Source: Sporosarcina jeotgali
Lineage (GTDB): Bacteria > Bacillota > Bacilli > Bacillales_A > Planococcaceae
DNA length: 64,000 nt
Assembly: GCF_033304595.1 (NCBI RefSeq)
Contig: NZ_CP116341.1
Coordinates: forward strand, 1,655,001 to 1,719,000
Reading direction: 5' to 3'
Position 1 is the stretch's first letter. Every line of letters starts with the position of its first letter. Below, in pieces: positions 20,674-30,022 of this stretch. Under the pieces are notes generated by a model. The model made no database searches, was not told where the DNA came from, and saw only the letters and a program-made list of their open reading frames with translations. A program made the position numbers and the translations under genes.

Positions 20674-21471
20674 TTATTTAGTAAACAATGATTTCAACTT
20701 CCCGAAGAATCCAGGTTTCCCTGTATCCACGGACATCAGCGGCACGGATTCGCCTAATATTCTACGTGCGATATTACGATATCCAAGCGCGGCAGGATTA
20801 TTAGGATCCATTACAACCGGTTCTCCTTTGTTGGAAGACGAAATGACGTTTTCATCATCAAGAACAATTCCAAGCAAATCGATTGAGAGATGAGTTGTAA
20901 TATCATTTACATCCAATGTATCGCCAGAATTGATAAGATTACGCCGTATCCGGTTAATGATGAGCTTTGGCGGCTCAATATCTTCTTGTTCCAGTAATCC
21001 GATGATACGATCCGCATCGCGAACCGCCGAAATTTCCGGAGTTGTAACGACAATCGCGCGGTCAGCGCCCGCCACTGCGTTTTTGTATCCTTGTTCAATA
21101 CCTGCAGGGCAATCTATCAAAATATAATCATAATCACGTTTCAACTCGGTGATTAGGTCTTTCATCTGTTCCGGTGTGACTGCGTTCTTGTCCGTTGTCT
21201 GTGCAGCAGGCAGCAAGAACAAGCGATCTTCGAACCGCTTGTCCTTGACGAGCGCCTGCTGAATTCGGCAACGGCCTTCAATGACATCAACCAGATCGTA
21301 AATAATACGATTCTCAAGGCCAAGAATGACGTCTAAATTTCTCAATCCAATATCTGTATCGACTAGACAAACTTTCTTACCTTGAAGGGCCAATGCAGTA
21401 CCGAGGTTTGCTGACGAAGTAGTTTTTCCGACTCCGCCTTTACCAGATGTTATAACAATCGCTTCTCCCAC
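20674..21471 (-). CDS. minD: Septum site-determining ATPase MinD
   Basis: Membrane-cycling ATPase that positions MinC to block polar division. Deviant Walker A KGGVGKTT is at residues 11-18, DTDIGLRNLD near 40, and IDCPAGIE near 120. The C-terminal amphipathic membrane-targeting helix is visible (FFGKLKSLF). GTG start 21469-21471 follows GGGGGGTGCTAAT. It directly follows minC with one base between, and the mreBCD-minCD order matches B. subtilis. Confidence 0.98.
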   Translation of the reverse strand: MGEAIVITSGKGGVGKTTSSANLGTALALQGKKVCLVDTDIGLRNLDVILGLENRIIYDLVDVIEGRCRIQQALVKDKRFEDRLFLLPAAQTTDKNAVTPEQMKDLITELKRDYDYILIDCPAGIEQGYKNAVAGADRAIVVTTPEISAVRDADRIIGLLEQEDIEPPKLIINRIRRNLINSGDTLDVNDITTHLSIDLLGIVLDDENVISSSNKGEPVVMDPNNPAALGYRNIARRILGESVPLMSVDTGKPGFFGKLKSLFTK

Positions 21472-21472
21472 A

Positions 21473-22144
21473 TTAGCACCCCCCTTTAAATGTTGACAAA
21501 CCAGGTCTCAGAAGTCTTAGATCCTGCAAACGGTCAATGGCGATGAATCCATTGGTATGCAAGTAAGCGCATTCCATTTCAGGATGCTCAGACAAAATTG
21601 CGAGCTCGTCTGTCATTGTTTCCATTTGGTCCGCAATCATGAGGTGTGTCGCTTCCAACCACGAAGCTGCAATGACAGCTTCCCGATTCCCAGCGTTTCC
21701 TGCATGCGCTTTCCCTTTTAATCTGCCAAGTATATAAATGCTTCCTGCTGCAGAAACATGTCCGTTTGGATTCACATCACCAATGACGACCAGATCCCCT
21801 TTGGCACGAACTTCCTGACCGGAACGAACAATACCAATATACGTTTCTGACTGTTGTTCTTGCACGCGGTGGTTGCATTCTTCCATCGTAATGACATCAC
21901 TTTGAATCTTTGAAACACGTAAATGCCCAGCAGACTGGACTATTTGAATAATCTCTTTGGCTGCCTGATCACTGCAATACCGTGATCCTGTATGGATTTG
22001 TACTTCGACAGCGCCTTCTAAACCTGGATCCTGTGCTTTCTTGCCTAACTCCTCCAATAAATCTGAATAGGCGCATTGATCGTCCAGCCGCAGGATGAGT
22101 CCATCTTTGGTCCCTTTAATCGTTACTACTTGCTGTTTCGACAC
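21473..22144 (-). CDS. minC: Septum site-determining inhibitor MinC
   Basis: FtsZ polymerisation inhibitor. The N-terminal domain (VVTIKGTKDGLILRLDD) and the C-terminal beta-helical dimer/MinD-binding domain (VKG/AKGDLVVIGDVNPNGHVSAAG, LKGKAHAGN) are clear. The longest frame begins with GTG at 22153; the next in-frame GTG at 22142-22144 is 5 bases after GGGGTGA and fits the family N-terminus, so I use it (223 residues). Either start is possible. Confidence 0.95.
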   Translation of the reverse strand: MSKQQVVTIKGTKDGLILRLDDQCAYSDLLEELGKKAQDPGLEGAVEVQIHTGSRYCSDQAAKEIIQIVQSAGHLRVSKIQSDVITMEECNHRVQEQQSETYIGIVRSGQEVRAKGDLVVIGDVNPNGHVSAAGSIYILGRLKGKAHAGNAGNREAVIAASWLEATHLMIADQMETMTDELAILSEHPEMECAYLHTNGFIAIDRLQDLRLLRPGLSTFKGGC

Positions 22145-22170
22145 TTGCGTCACCCCGCCCTATGCGAAAA

Positions 22171-22692
22171 TTACATACCGGCTTGCTTCTCTATGACTCG
22201 TTTATAAATCAAGTTTCTGAACAGCCAGCCAAACAAGACAATGAATATCAAGTTAGCAATCACTGTTGGAACGAGTCTCGCTGTCATAAATACTTCAAAA
22301 CTAATCGACGTAAGTGCAATCAGACTAGCAAATAGATATGACATCATTTCTAGCAGCACGACCATAAACAAAGACAAGAGCATTACAGTCCCGGTAGACC
22401 GATGAACTTGACGAATGATCACATAAGCTAAGAAACAAATCAGCGGATAAAGAAACGTATATATCCCAATAATATCAATGTGATACATATCATACAAGAG
22501 CCCAAAGAATAAACCATAGAGAACTGACTTGCGAAGATCATAGTAAGAAGCAATGAATACTAAGTAAACAATGACAAATCTCGGAACGAGCGTATAGCGG
22601 ACATCTCCCAATTCAATGGGGGAAAACAAACTGAAAACCGGTTCCAGAAAAAACAGAACGACCGCAATAAGAGGAATGATGAACCGTTTCAT
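22171..22692 (-). CDS. mreD: Rod-shape-determining membrane protein MreD
   Basis: A 173-residue integral membrane protein with five or six TM segments, part of the elongasome with MreB, MreC and RodA. The conserved YDLRKSVLYGLFFGLLYD lies near residue 50. It overlaps the mreC 3' end by 4 bases (ATGA). Identification is by hydrophobic profile, motif and position. Confidence 0.93.
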   Translation of the reverse strand: MKRFIIPLIAVVLFFLEPVFSLFSPIELGDVRYTLVPRFVIVYLVFIASYYDLRKSVLYGLFFGLLYDMYHIDIIGIYTFLYPLICFLAYVIIRQVHRSTGTVMLLSLFMVVLLEMMSYLFASLIALTSISFEVFMTARLVPTVIANLIFIVLFGWLFRNLIYKRVIEKQAGM

Positions 22693-23582
22693 GATCCATC
22701 CTTCCCCTCTGTTGCAGACGTTCCAGGGTCATCTGTCCCTTTCACAGTAGCAGATTGTCGTTTTGCAATCATAACGTGATCGAGCATTGAGAATTCTGCT
22801 GCCGGACGGACGTAAGCTAACTTTGTGAGCCCATAATCATCAGTCGACACTTCAGTCACTTCTCCAATTAAAAGACCTTTAGGGAAAATTCCGCCAAGAC
22901 CGGAAGACATAACTTTTTGACCCACTTTCACTTCAAAACCGGAATCGATCCGTTTCATAATCAATTCGCCACGTTCAGGATCGTATCCTTCCATCAGACC
23001 AAAAATATCTTTCTTCCCGGGAATCATGGCAGATACACGGAAATTCTGGTTTTCAGTCGACAACAATTCGACTGTGGAAGTGAACGGTGTCACGAGGACA
23101 ACTTTTCCGACAAGCCCATTGGCAGTCAGCACGGCCATGTTGAGTTTCACACCCTGGCTTTCACCTTTGTCGACAATAATTTTCTCTTCCCATTGATCGG
23201 GATTCCGTGAAATAACAGTCGCTTGAATAGGATCATACGCACGCAGATCATCTTTTTTATCGATAATCTTACGTAAACGCTCATTCTCTTCTTTGATGTC
23301 TGCAAGTTCCACTTCAGTTGAAGCATATTCGGTCAGACGAGCTTTTAACGTCTTGTTTTCTTCATATGTATTCAAAATTCCATCAATGTCATCGAAAAAT
23401 CCGGTAATGGAGTGGGCCGGTTTGGAGAATAGAGATTGTCCAAAACCGACGACATCCTTCACCATCTTTTCAGGGAGGTTGGCGCTTTGCCGGTCTTTAA
23501 GAGAAAAAGCTATCAATGCCACCAGGACAATTACGCCCACGAGCAGTAAAATTAAACGTTTGTTCGAAAAAAATCGCGGCAT
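22689..23582 (-). CDS. mreC: Rod-shape-determining protein MreC
   Basis: Elongasome scaffold outside the membrane. One TM near residues 9-27, a coiled coil at about 65-115 (YEENKTLKARLTEYASTEVE) and the double beta-barrel domain (VDKGESQGVKLNMAVLTANGLVGKV, VMSSGLGGIFPKGLLIGEV). Length 297 is typical. Start ATG 23582 lies 19 bases after mreB. Confidence 0.96.
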   Translation of the reverse strand: MPRFFSNKRLILLLVGVIVLVALIAFSLKDRQSANLPEKMVKDVVGFGQSLFSKPAHSITGFFDDIDGILNTYEENKTLKARLTEYASTEVELADIKEENERLRKIIDKKDDLRAYDPIQATVISRNPDQWEEKIIVDKGESQGVKLNMAVLTANGLVGKVVLVTPFTSTVELLSTENQNFRVSAMIPGKKDIFGLMEGYDPERGELIMKRIDSGFEVKVGQKVMSSGLGGIFPKGLLIGEVTEVSTDDYGLTKLAYVRPAAEFSMLDHVMIAKRQSATVKGTDDPGTSATEGKDGS

Positions 23583-23601
23583 TGCCGATATCCTCCCTCA
23601 A

Positions 23602-24618
23602 TTATTTCGCTTGCATTTTTTTAATGACGTCAAAATTATCAAGTGCTTTACCTGTACCGATCGCCACACAATCCAAAGGATCTTCAGCGATGAATACCGG
23701 CATATTCGTTTCATCAGAAATCACCTTGTCCAAGTTGCGCAAGAGTGCACCGCCGCCTGTCAGGACGATTCCGCGTTCCATGACATCTGCAGACAATTCT
23801 GGCGGTGTTGTTTCTAATGTCTTTTTCACACCATCGACAATTTGCAACAATGATTCGCGCAGTGCTTCGACAATTTCGTCTTGAGAGATTTCAAGCGTTT
23901 TCGGAAGACCTGTCAACAAGTCCCGTCCGCGGATTTCCATTTTCTCAGATGTCTCAAGCACGCTGGCAGAACCAATTTCGATCTTAATCGCTTCAGCTGT
24001 GCGTTCCCCGATTGTTAAGTTATACGTTTTACGGATATAACTGATGATTGCTGCATCCATCGTATCACCACCGACACGAATCGACTCACTCGTTACGATT
24101 CCTCCTAAAGAAATCACCGCAACTTCAGTCGTTCCGCCACCGATATCAACAACCATACTTCCAGTAGGTTCCCAAACTGGCAGATTGGCACCAATTGCAG
24201 CTGCAAACGGCTCTTCAATCGTGTACGCATCTTTCGCGCCAGCTTGACGAGCTGCGTCAATAACAGCGCGCTGTTCAACGGATGTAATTCCGTAAGGCAC
24301 ACAAACCATAACGTTCGGCTTTTTCCATGCGCCGCCAGAAGCTTTAGTCGCTTCCTTCATGTAGTGCTCAATCATTGCTGTTGTAATATCAAAATCAGCA
24401 ATAACTCCGTCTTTCATCGGGCGTGTTGCAACGATCGATCCTGGCGTACGGCCGATCATATTTTTCGCAGCACTACCTACAGCTACGATTTCATTTGTCA
24501 TCGTATTTTTCGCAACTACGGATGGTTCCCGCAGAACAATTCCTTTTCCTTTGATGAAAACCAACGTATTGGCGGTGCCGAGGTCAATCCCGACATCTCT
24601 CGCTCCTAGTCCAAACAA
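23602..24618 (-). CDS. mreB: Actin-like cell-shape protein MreB
   Basis: Filament-forming ATPase that organises lateral wall synthesis. Phosphate-1 loop [13 protein letters not shown] at the N-terminus, [15 protein letters not shown] in the middle and [13 protein letters not shown] near the C-terminus are diagnostic. The longest frame adds 19 unrelated residues from 24675; TTG 24616-24618, 9 bases after AAAGGA, gives the normal FGLGARDVG start (338 residues). It is the first gene of mreBCD-minCD. Confidence 0.97.
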   Translation of the reverse strand: MFGLGARDVGIDLGTANTLVFIKGKGIVLREPSVVAKNTMTNEIVAVGSAAKNMIGRTPGSIVATRPMKDGVIADFDITTAMIEHYMKEATKASGGAWKKPNVMVCVPYGITSVEQRAVIDAARQAGAKDAYTIEEPFAAAIGANLPVWEPTGSMVVDIGGGTTEVAVISLGGIVTSESIRVGGDTMDAAIISYIRKTYNLTIGERTAEAIKIEIGSASVLETSEKMEIRGRDLLTGLPKTLEISQDEIVEALRESLLQIVDGVKKTLETTPPELSADVMERGIVLTGGGALLRNLDKVISDETNMPVFIAEDPLDCVAIGTGKALDNFDVIKKMQAK

Positions 24619-24675
24619 ATTCGTTCTTCCTTTCTGCAGTACCGTTTTATGAGGCTTCTTAAAAGCATACACCAT

Positions 24676-24681
24676 AGTATA
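24676..24681 (-). promoter_or_regulatory. Candidate -10 element of mreBCD-minCD
   Basis: Minus-strand TATACT, about 60 bases before mreB. The -35 region (TGTGAA at 17 bases) is weak. Confidence 0.4.
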
Positions 24682-24707
24682 ACGGAAAGGCGAACAAATT
24701 CACAGTG

Positions 24708-25406
24708 TCACATGTATCCCTTTTCTTTAAGGGAGATAAAGCGCTGATCTCCTATGATAATATGATCCAAAAGATCGATACCCATGAGTTCGCCGGCTTC
24801 TGCAAGTCGTTTTGTCACTTCAATATCTTCAGGAGACGGTGTTGCATTGCCTGAAGGATGGTTATGCGCGACGACTAGTGATGCCGCAGAGCGTTTCACA
24901 GCTTCTCGGAATATTTCTCTCGGATGCACAATTGAAGAATTCAAACTGCCTATGAAAATCGTCTGCTTATGCAGCACTTCGTTTTTCACATTCAGAAACA
25001 GCACGACAAAATGTTCTTGCGTCAATTTTGACATGTCAGTCATTAAATAAGCTGCTGCATCTTCAGGCGACTTAATCGCGTAGCGGCCCGTTTGTGCAAC
25101 CGAGTAAATTCGTTTGCCGAGTTCAGCTGCTGCCATGATCTGCACGGCTTTCGCATCCCCTACACCTTTGACCGCTGTCAATTCTTCAATGGTGACGTCA
25201 CGCAAGTCCTGGATTTTATCAAACTCAGATAATAGTTTGTTCGCAAGGACGAGGACGGATTCCTCCCGGGAACCCGTACGGAGTAATATCGCAACAAGCT
25301 CTTGATTGGATAAACTGGCTGCTCCTTGGCGCGTCATCCGCTCACGCGGTCTGTCGGCAAAATGGATATCCCGAATCATTAATGTATCTTTATAATCCAC
25401 CGGCAT
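24708..25406 (-). CDS. radC: RadC/YsxA family JAB1/MPN-domain protein
   Basis: A DNA-repair-associated protein by name; its true activity is uncertain. An N-terminal helix-hairpin-helix (AVKGVGDAKAVQIMAA) precedes a JAMM metalloprotease-like motif HNHPSGNATPS...D near residue 170. ATG 25404-25406 overlaps the maf stop codon (TGATG) and lies 10 bases after AAAGGGGA; the upstream frame to 25430 is inside maf. Order mreB-radC-maf matches B. subtilis. Confidence 0.95.
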   Translation of the reverse strand: MPVDYKDTLMIRDIHFADRPRERMTRQGAASLSNQELVAILLRTGSREESVLVLANKLLSEFDKIQDLRDVTIEELTAVKGVGDAKAVQIMAAAELGKRIYSVAQTGRYAIKSPEDAAAYLMTDMSKLTQEHFVVLFLNVKNEVLHKQTIFIGSLNSSIVHPREIFREAVKRSAASLVVAHNHPSGNATPSPEDIEVTKRLAEAGELMGIDLLDHIIIGDQRFISLKEKGYM

Positions 25407-26008
25407 CAGCGCTCGTCCCCTTTCAGCCAAATGAGACCACTCGCGCGCATTTTGTCTGCAAGCTCCGCAATAGGAAGACCTACAACATTATCGTAATCAC
25501 CTGAAATTTCTTTAACAAGCAATCCCCCTGCTGTTTGAATACCGTAGCCGCCTGCTTTGTCCAGCGGGTCACCAGTTGCTGCATATGCTTGAATAAGTGC
25601 ATGATCTAACGTCCGAAATGTCACTTCGGTAATGGATGTAAAATGGGTGACCGCGCCTTCTCTCAAAATAGTGACGCCGGTTATGACACTGTGAGTCCGT
25701 CCCGATAGCTCTTCCAGAAATTCTGCTGCTTGCGCAACAGACTTCGGCTTCGGGTACACCTTTCCGTCTAACGCGACCACCGTATCAGCTCCAATTATTA
25801 GAGACTTTGGGTGGTCTTCGTATATAGCGGACGCCTTAATGGACGACAAAACGCTCGCATAAGTTTCCGGCTTTTCACCATTTTCTATCGGACGTTCCTC
25901 CGCATTGCTTGCATGCACTGTAAATGGCATTCCTAATCGTCCAAGTAATTCCTTTCGTCGCGACGATGCAGAAGCTAGAATAAGTGTTTCATTCGTTTCA
26001 AAAAACAT
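25406..26008 (-). CDS. maf: Maf-type nucleotide pyrophosphatase
   Basis: Hydrolyses dTTP/UTP or modified nucleotides, and is linked to septum inhibition. N-terminal LILASASSRRKELLGRLG, the IIGADTVV loop and GYGIQTAGGLLVKEISGDYDNVVGLP are the family hallmarks. ATG 26006-26008 is 9 bases after AAAGGGGG, which fits better than the ATG at 26035 and gives 200 residues. Overlaps radC. Confidence 0.95.
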   Translation of the reverse strand: MFFETNETLILASASSRRKELLGRLGMPFTVHASNAEERPIENGEKPETYASVLSSIKASAIYEDHPKSLIIGADTVVALDGKVYPKPKSVAQAAEFLEELSGRTHSVITGVTILREGAVTHFTSITEVTFRTLDHALIQAYAATGDPLDKAGGYGIQTAGGLLVKEISGDYDNVVGLPIAELADKMRASGLIWLKGDER

Positions 26009-26104
26009 GGATAAATGCCCCCTTTGCCACATCATACGTCAATGTGTTTCAGAAGAAAATTGTGTGAAAAACTGCAAAATATGACTTTGACCTCTTTTTA
26101 GCTA

Positions 26105-26776
26105 TCAAAAATCAAGTTTGACACACTCTCCTGTGTCAGCATAATGAGCTAATATATGCATCTTGATGATATTCAAATCATCTGTAAACGCAGTGATGGC
26201 GGCAATGTTAGTCGTGAATGCATCTTTTTTCTTTTCTCCTTCTGTCTGTTTTCGTGAAGCAGCCAAATCCTGAATTTCGGAAATTTGCTTAGCATTCAAC
26301 ACACTCCTCAAAAGTTCGCCTTCTCCACTGCTGCATGCTAACGGGGAAACGGTCACTTGTTTACGGAAAGCGCCATCCTCTCCCGCTGGATCTGCATCTA
26401 TTTCAGAAAGTCCTAATGCACTCCATACATAAAATTGTCCATTCGCATGCACGGAAGCGGCTTTCGGCAAGTTTTCATCCGCTATAAACGATGCGGCTGA
26501 CGCCTTTGAAGAAAACACGCCATGCTGTTTTGCATACATGGGAATCGGCGCCCCGGCCGCTGCTGTATCAGGCTTAGATTCATCTTTCTTGTCATCGGTT
26601 TGAGCCGATGCCGGCCCGTTCGCAGGCACTCCGGTATCCGGTGAAGCGGAGGTTTCAGGTTTCTCCGTCTTTAAAAGGATAAACCCGACAATCGCTACGG
26701 CTGCTATCCCTAACAGCACCCCTTGTCCGAGCGCAAGCATAATTGTCATTTTCGTATACTTTTTCTTGAAATTCAT
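26105..26776 (-). CDS. spoIIB: SpoIIB-like membrane protein with SPOR-like domain
   Basis: A 223-residue single-pass membrane protein: TM near residues 13-33, an Ala/Pro/Ser/Asp linker (35-75), then a segment resembling a SPOR peptidoglycan-binding repeat (YAKQHGVFSSKASAASFIADENLP). It lies between maf and the prepilin peptidase, exactly where spoIIB lies between maf and comC in B. subtilis. SpoIIB aids septal peptidoglycan thinning at engulfment. Sequence similarity is weak outside the SPOR-like stretch, so the name depends on synteny and architecture. A GGGGGG site precedes ATG 26776. Confidence 0.65.
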   Translation of the reverse strand: MNFKKKYTKMTIMLALGQGVLLGIAAVAIVGFILLKTEKPETSASPDTGVPANGPASAQTDDKKDESKPDTAAAGAPIPMYAKQHGVFSSKASAASFIADENLPKAASVHANGQFYVWSALGLSEIDADPAGEDGAFRKQVTVSPLACSSGEGELLRSVLNAKQISEIQDLAASRKQTEGEKKKDAFTTNIAAITAFTDDLNIIKMHILAHYADTGECVKLDF

Positions 26777-26818
26777 AACAATCCCCCCAGTTTCATTAAC
26801 CGTACCAAAACGGACATG

Positions 26819-26849
26819 AAAAAGAACAAGACTGGTGTCGTCTTGTTCT
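26819..26849 (-). terminator. Terminator at the end of the pilus operon
   Basis: Perfect 10-bp stem (AGAACAAGAC 26823-26832 with GTCTTGTTCT 26840-26849), 7-base loop, then a T run at 26819-26823. It separates the prepilin peptidase from spoIIB. Confidence 0.88.
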
Positions 26850-26864
26850 GGAAAATTGTTCGAC

Positions 26865-27620
26865 TTAAGTAAACAGCGTCAGATACCATCCGACAAGGGC
26901 ATTTCCGTAAAAATAACTGATAACAGCTGCAACTGCGATGGAAGGACCAAAAGGCACGGGAGTTTTCCGGCCTTGGCGGGTCCGTCTGAGATGTATAATC
27001 CCTACAATTGAACCAATTAAAGCTGCCAGGAACAGCGTAAACAGCGTCAGCTTCGTTCCAAGTACAAGGCCGATGACGAAAAATAGTTTAATATCCCCGC
27101 CGCCCATGCCGCCCTTCGACATAATCGCGATTAAGAAGAGTACTAGGAAACCAACTGCTGCTCCAAGGAAACTATCCCACCATGGCTCTAACGGACTTAC
27201 AAACCGCAATAGAGCGATTGCGATTCCAAACGGCAGCAAGATTTTGTTCGGAATCAACATATAGGCGGTATCTGAAACTGTAATGATGACTAACATCGAG
27301 ATGAAGAGAAGCGCGACAAGCAGTTCAATGGAAAACCCTAAATAATAGAATGCTAGGGAGAATAACACCCCAGTAACGAGTTCCATCAATGGGTAAATTG
27401 CATTGATTTTAGTTCCGCATCCACGGCATTTCCCCCGCAGAAATAAATAAGAACCTACCGGAATCAAATCCAGTGCAGTCAGACGCCGATCACAAACCGT
27501 ACAATGTGAAGGGGGCGATACGATTGATTCCTTTTTTGGAACTCGCAGCCCAACCACATTATAAAACGAACCGAATACAAGTCCGTAAATGAAGAAAAAA
27601 CCAACCCAGACAGCCGTCAT
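26865..27620 (-). CDS. comC: Type IV prepilin peptidase (ComC/PilD)
   Basis: Membrane aspartyl protease that cleaves and N-methylates prepilins. An N-terminal zinc site with CxxC pairs at C40/C43 and C65/C68 is followed by about seven TMs. The two catalytic aspartates lie in SDTAYMLIPN and GMGGGDIKLF (GxGD type). Here it is the last gene of the pilus operon, overlapping pilO by 4 bases, so it probably serves the pilins encoded upstream as well as any competence pseudopilins elsewhere. Confidence 0.96.
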   Translation of the reverse strand: MTAVWVGFFFIYGLVFGSFYNVVGLRVPKKESIVSPPSHCTVCDRRLTALDLIPVGSYLFLRGKCRGCGTKINAIYPLMELVTGVLFSLAFYYLGFSIELLVALLFISMLVIITVSDTAYMLIPNKILLPFGIAIALLRFVSPLEPWWDSFLGAAVGFLVLFLIAIMSKGGMGGGDIKLFFVIGLVLGTKLTLFTLFLAALIGSIVGIIHLRRTRQGRKTPVPFGPSIAVAAVISYFYGNALVGWYLTLFT

Positions 27621-28315
27621 TCGTCTTCACCTGCACGAGTTGTCGGATCTTCTTTTCCTGCAGGCTTCGGCGCGTCCAGTTTCGGAACTTCAGGAACTAG
27701 TTCATGGAGATCAGGACGATAGAATGCTTGGAAAGAAACAGTGAGTTCAATCGGTTCTTTTTCAGCAGCCGCTTCCCGAATCTCTTCAGGTGTATCCAAC
27801 TCAATCGATTGTACGACAAAAATACGTTCCGCCGCTTCCACTTCTCGTATGAATTGATCAACCTCTTCATATGTAGAAGCAGCAAGTGCAACCTCAATCG
27901 TCATTCGTTTTAGGGCAAGCGCAGGATCTTCCATCCCTGCATCCAGCTGCTCAGTTGATTCAATTGGTATTTCATTGAGATCATCTTGAGTAAACATTAC
28001 ATTGTTAATCAATGCCTTCGATTTCACTTCAGCTTTTTCCAGTTGGACGAGCAGCAAATCCTCCAGCGGGAGAACAGGAACTTTCCGTTGCAAAGGACGG
28101 GAGCTATTTGACTGTTCCACTGGCTTCGCAGCAACTTGCCGCTGCAGCTCAAAGATGACTTCGCGCTGATCCACGATTGAATTAACGACTCTAGTATTCT
28201 CTTCTTTTGCTGGCGCGTAAAGCTGGAACCAGCTATAACTGACAAGCAAGACAAAGAAAATAACCGCAAGAATGAGGAGGGCAACGTCTTTCTGTCGTTT
28301 AGTCAGACTCCGCAT
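27617..28315 (-). CDS. pilO: Type IV pilus assembly protein PilO-like
   Basis: Bitopic inner-membrane protein: short basic N-terminus (MRSLTKRQKD), TM at about residues 11-30, a coiled coil, and a ferredoxin-like C-terminal domain. It partners with PilN and PilM in the alignment subcomplex. The longest frame starts at 28444, but AGGAGGGATCCG precedes ATG 28313-28315, giving 232 residues. It overlaps pilN upstream and the prepilin peptidase downstream. The family is divergent; the name rests on architecture and operon position. Confidence 0.8.
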   Translation of the reverse strand: MRSLTKRQKDVALLILAVIFFVLLVSYSWFQLYAPAKEENTRVVNSIVDQREVIFELQRQVAAKPVEQSNSSRPLQRKVPVLPLEDLLLVQLEKAEVKSKALINNVMFTQDDLNEIPIESTEQLDAGMEDPALALKRMTIEVALAASTYEEVDQFIREVEAAERIFVVQSIELDTPEEIREAAAEKEPIELTVSFQAFYRPDLHELVPEVPKLDAPKPAGKEDPTTRAGEDE

Positions 28316-29009
28316 CGGATCCCTCCTCTTCTGGAACAGCGGATTCACTGTCGTCTGTATTATTGGAAGGCGCAGTGGTTTCGTCAGATGGTGCTTCATT
28401 ATTTCCGTCAGAATCATTTGGAACTGGCGGTGCCGCGCCATCAATCATTTGACGTCCATCTGTAAAGAAAATCGTGTATGTAGCAAGGTAGCGCGGAAGC
28501 CAATTGCTGTCGACTCCTTCTTCTTGGTCAATTTCTTCCGCTTCAATCGATTCAATCGAAGCGGTTTCAACAAATTCAGAAGACAACATCCGTGTTAAGT
28601 AATACGCAGCCTCTGTTTTGTCATCAAACTGGACTTCGACTGTCGCTTGGTGAGGGGCTGCAAATGCGAACGAACGGAAAAACCCGCGTGTCGGCAGTTG
28701 TGCGACTAAATCTTCGAGTAAGGGAGCAGTTTCATAACGATAGGTTTCAACCCACTGAACACTCGCGGCAAGCTGATCATGCGATTGAGCCGTATCCGAA
28801 CGGTTCAATCGGCCGGTTAACTCAGATTGCGTTACCTGGAGCTTCACTAACTGATTGTCCAAACGCTCTGAGTCCGCATCGACGCTGCGAGTGAGTAAAA
28901 AGAAAATGAGCCAGAAAAGAAGGGCTGCGCCAAGAAAGCCTAGCGCGACATAAAGGAGGACTGATCGCTCCTTCTCCTTTTCTGGCAATAGATTAATATC
29001 GACTAGCAT
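28299..29009 (-). CDS. pilN: Type IV pilus assembly protein PilN
   Basis: The N-terminal MLVDINLLPEKEKE contains the INLLP motif by which PilN binds the groove of PilM. A TM at about residues 20-43 and a coiled coil plus ferredoxin-like domain follow. The C-terminal 50 residues are an acidic Ser/Asn/Asp/Glu tail, longer than usual. ATG 29009 follows GAGGTGCATC. It overlaps both neighbours, so pilM, pilN and pilO are translationally coupled. Confidence 0.9.
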   Translation of the reverse strand: MLVDINLLPEKEKERSVLLYVALGFLGAALLFWLIFFLLTRSVDADSERLDNQLVKLQVTQSELTGRLNRSDTAQSHDQLAASVQWVETYRYETAPLLEDLVAQLPTRGFFRSFAFAAPHQATVEVQFDDKTEAAYYLTRMLSSEFVETASIESIEAEEIDQEEGVDSNWLPRYLATYTIFFTDGRQMIDGAAPPVPNDSDGNNEAPSDETTAPSNNTDDSESAVPEEEGSDAESD

Positions 29010-29970
29010 GATGCACCTCTTTCAGCGCCAATCCAATTACCCGATTGAACGACGCGGGAACGATCCCGCCGTTTGAGAATTTAAGTGATTCCGGCAACAA
29101 AGGTCCGGCGATCACGTTTAAACGGCCCGATACTTGCTTCAGCAATTCATCCAATTCCTTGTACTCTCCATTTACCAGCAAATGCGTAATGGTCGCTCCG
29201 GCGTTCCACATATTGTAGCGATAGAAATTAACGAGTTTTTCAAGCTCTTGAACAATTGCACGCGGGGACAGCGTATTCGAGTCCACCGTCAGCTCAGTTG
29301 ACGAAACATCCAGTTCCGTGGCATTTTCTAAATCCACAGGACGCATAAACTGAGGATAATGTTGATGGAAAATCGAAACGACAAGCTTTCCTGCTGTTAA
29401 ATCCGCTAACAGAACATGCTCGTCCCCAGTAAAGTGATGCTTGTCATGCGCCAGGCGATAAAGGGCAAGCGGCGCAATATCCGCAACAAGCGGTTCGAAC
29501 TTAGCATCCGTTAACGCAGATTCGTAGCCATGGAGGACACTTTCTTTAGAGGCGATTAAAATCGCTTCATGAGCATCTTCATTCGGCAAGTACGGCACAA
29601 CGTCAAAAACCGGATCATCGAACGGCAAATAGATCGACGAACCGATTTCTATGAAAAAGTGCCCTTTTAATTCATCTTCCATCACGTCTTCCGGGTACGG
29701 CACTTTCCGGATCATGACATATGTATCGGGCGCAAGAAACTGGACACTGCGTTTCGCAATGCCCCATTCCTTCGCAAGCCCGTCAAGCAAAGTTGCCAGC
29801 CCAGCAGAATCGACCACGCGACCGTCATGAACGGTGTTTGGCGGCAACGGAATTTCTACCGCTTCTTCCACTGTTAATGATTCTCCCGCTTTCAGCTTTA
29901 CGTAGCGGACGGCGTCTTCTTCAATTGTAAGTGAGATGGGCCGCTTTGGGCGGGAGAATGGGAATGGCAT
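28993..29970 (-). CDS. pilM: Type IV pilus actin-like protein PilM
   Basis: Cytosolic actin-fold ATP-binding protein that links the pilus motor to PilN/PilO. Recognisable features are the N-terminal SLTIEEDAVRYVKL, the VRKVPYPEDVMEDEL-type segment near residue 90 and DLTAGKLVVSIF (phosphate-2 type) near 195. Length 325 is usual. It lies 50 bases after the pilin gene and overlaps pilN. Confidence 0.88.
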   Translation of the reverse strand: MPFPFSRPKRPISLTIEEDAVRYVKLKAGESLTVEEAVEIPLPPNTVHDGRVVDSAGLATLLDGLAKEWGIAKRSVQFLAPDTYVMIRKVPYPEDVMEDELKGHFFIEIGSSIYLPFDDPVFDVVPYLPNEDAHEAILIASKESVLHGYESALTDAKFEPLVADIAPLALYRLAHDKHHFTGDEHVLLADLTAGKLVVSIFHQHYPQFMRPVDLENATELDVSSTELTVDSNTLSPRAIVQELEKLVNFYRYNMWNAGATITHLLVNGEYKELDELLKQVSGRLNVIAGPLLPESLKFSNGGIVPASFNRVIGLALKEVHHASRY

Positions 29971-30022
29971 GGGTTGGCTCCTTAAATTTTTATTTAATCA
30001 AATGTTCCCACTGTACTAGTTA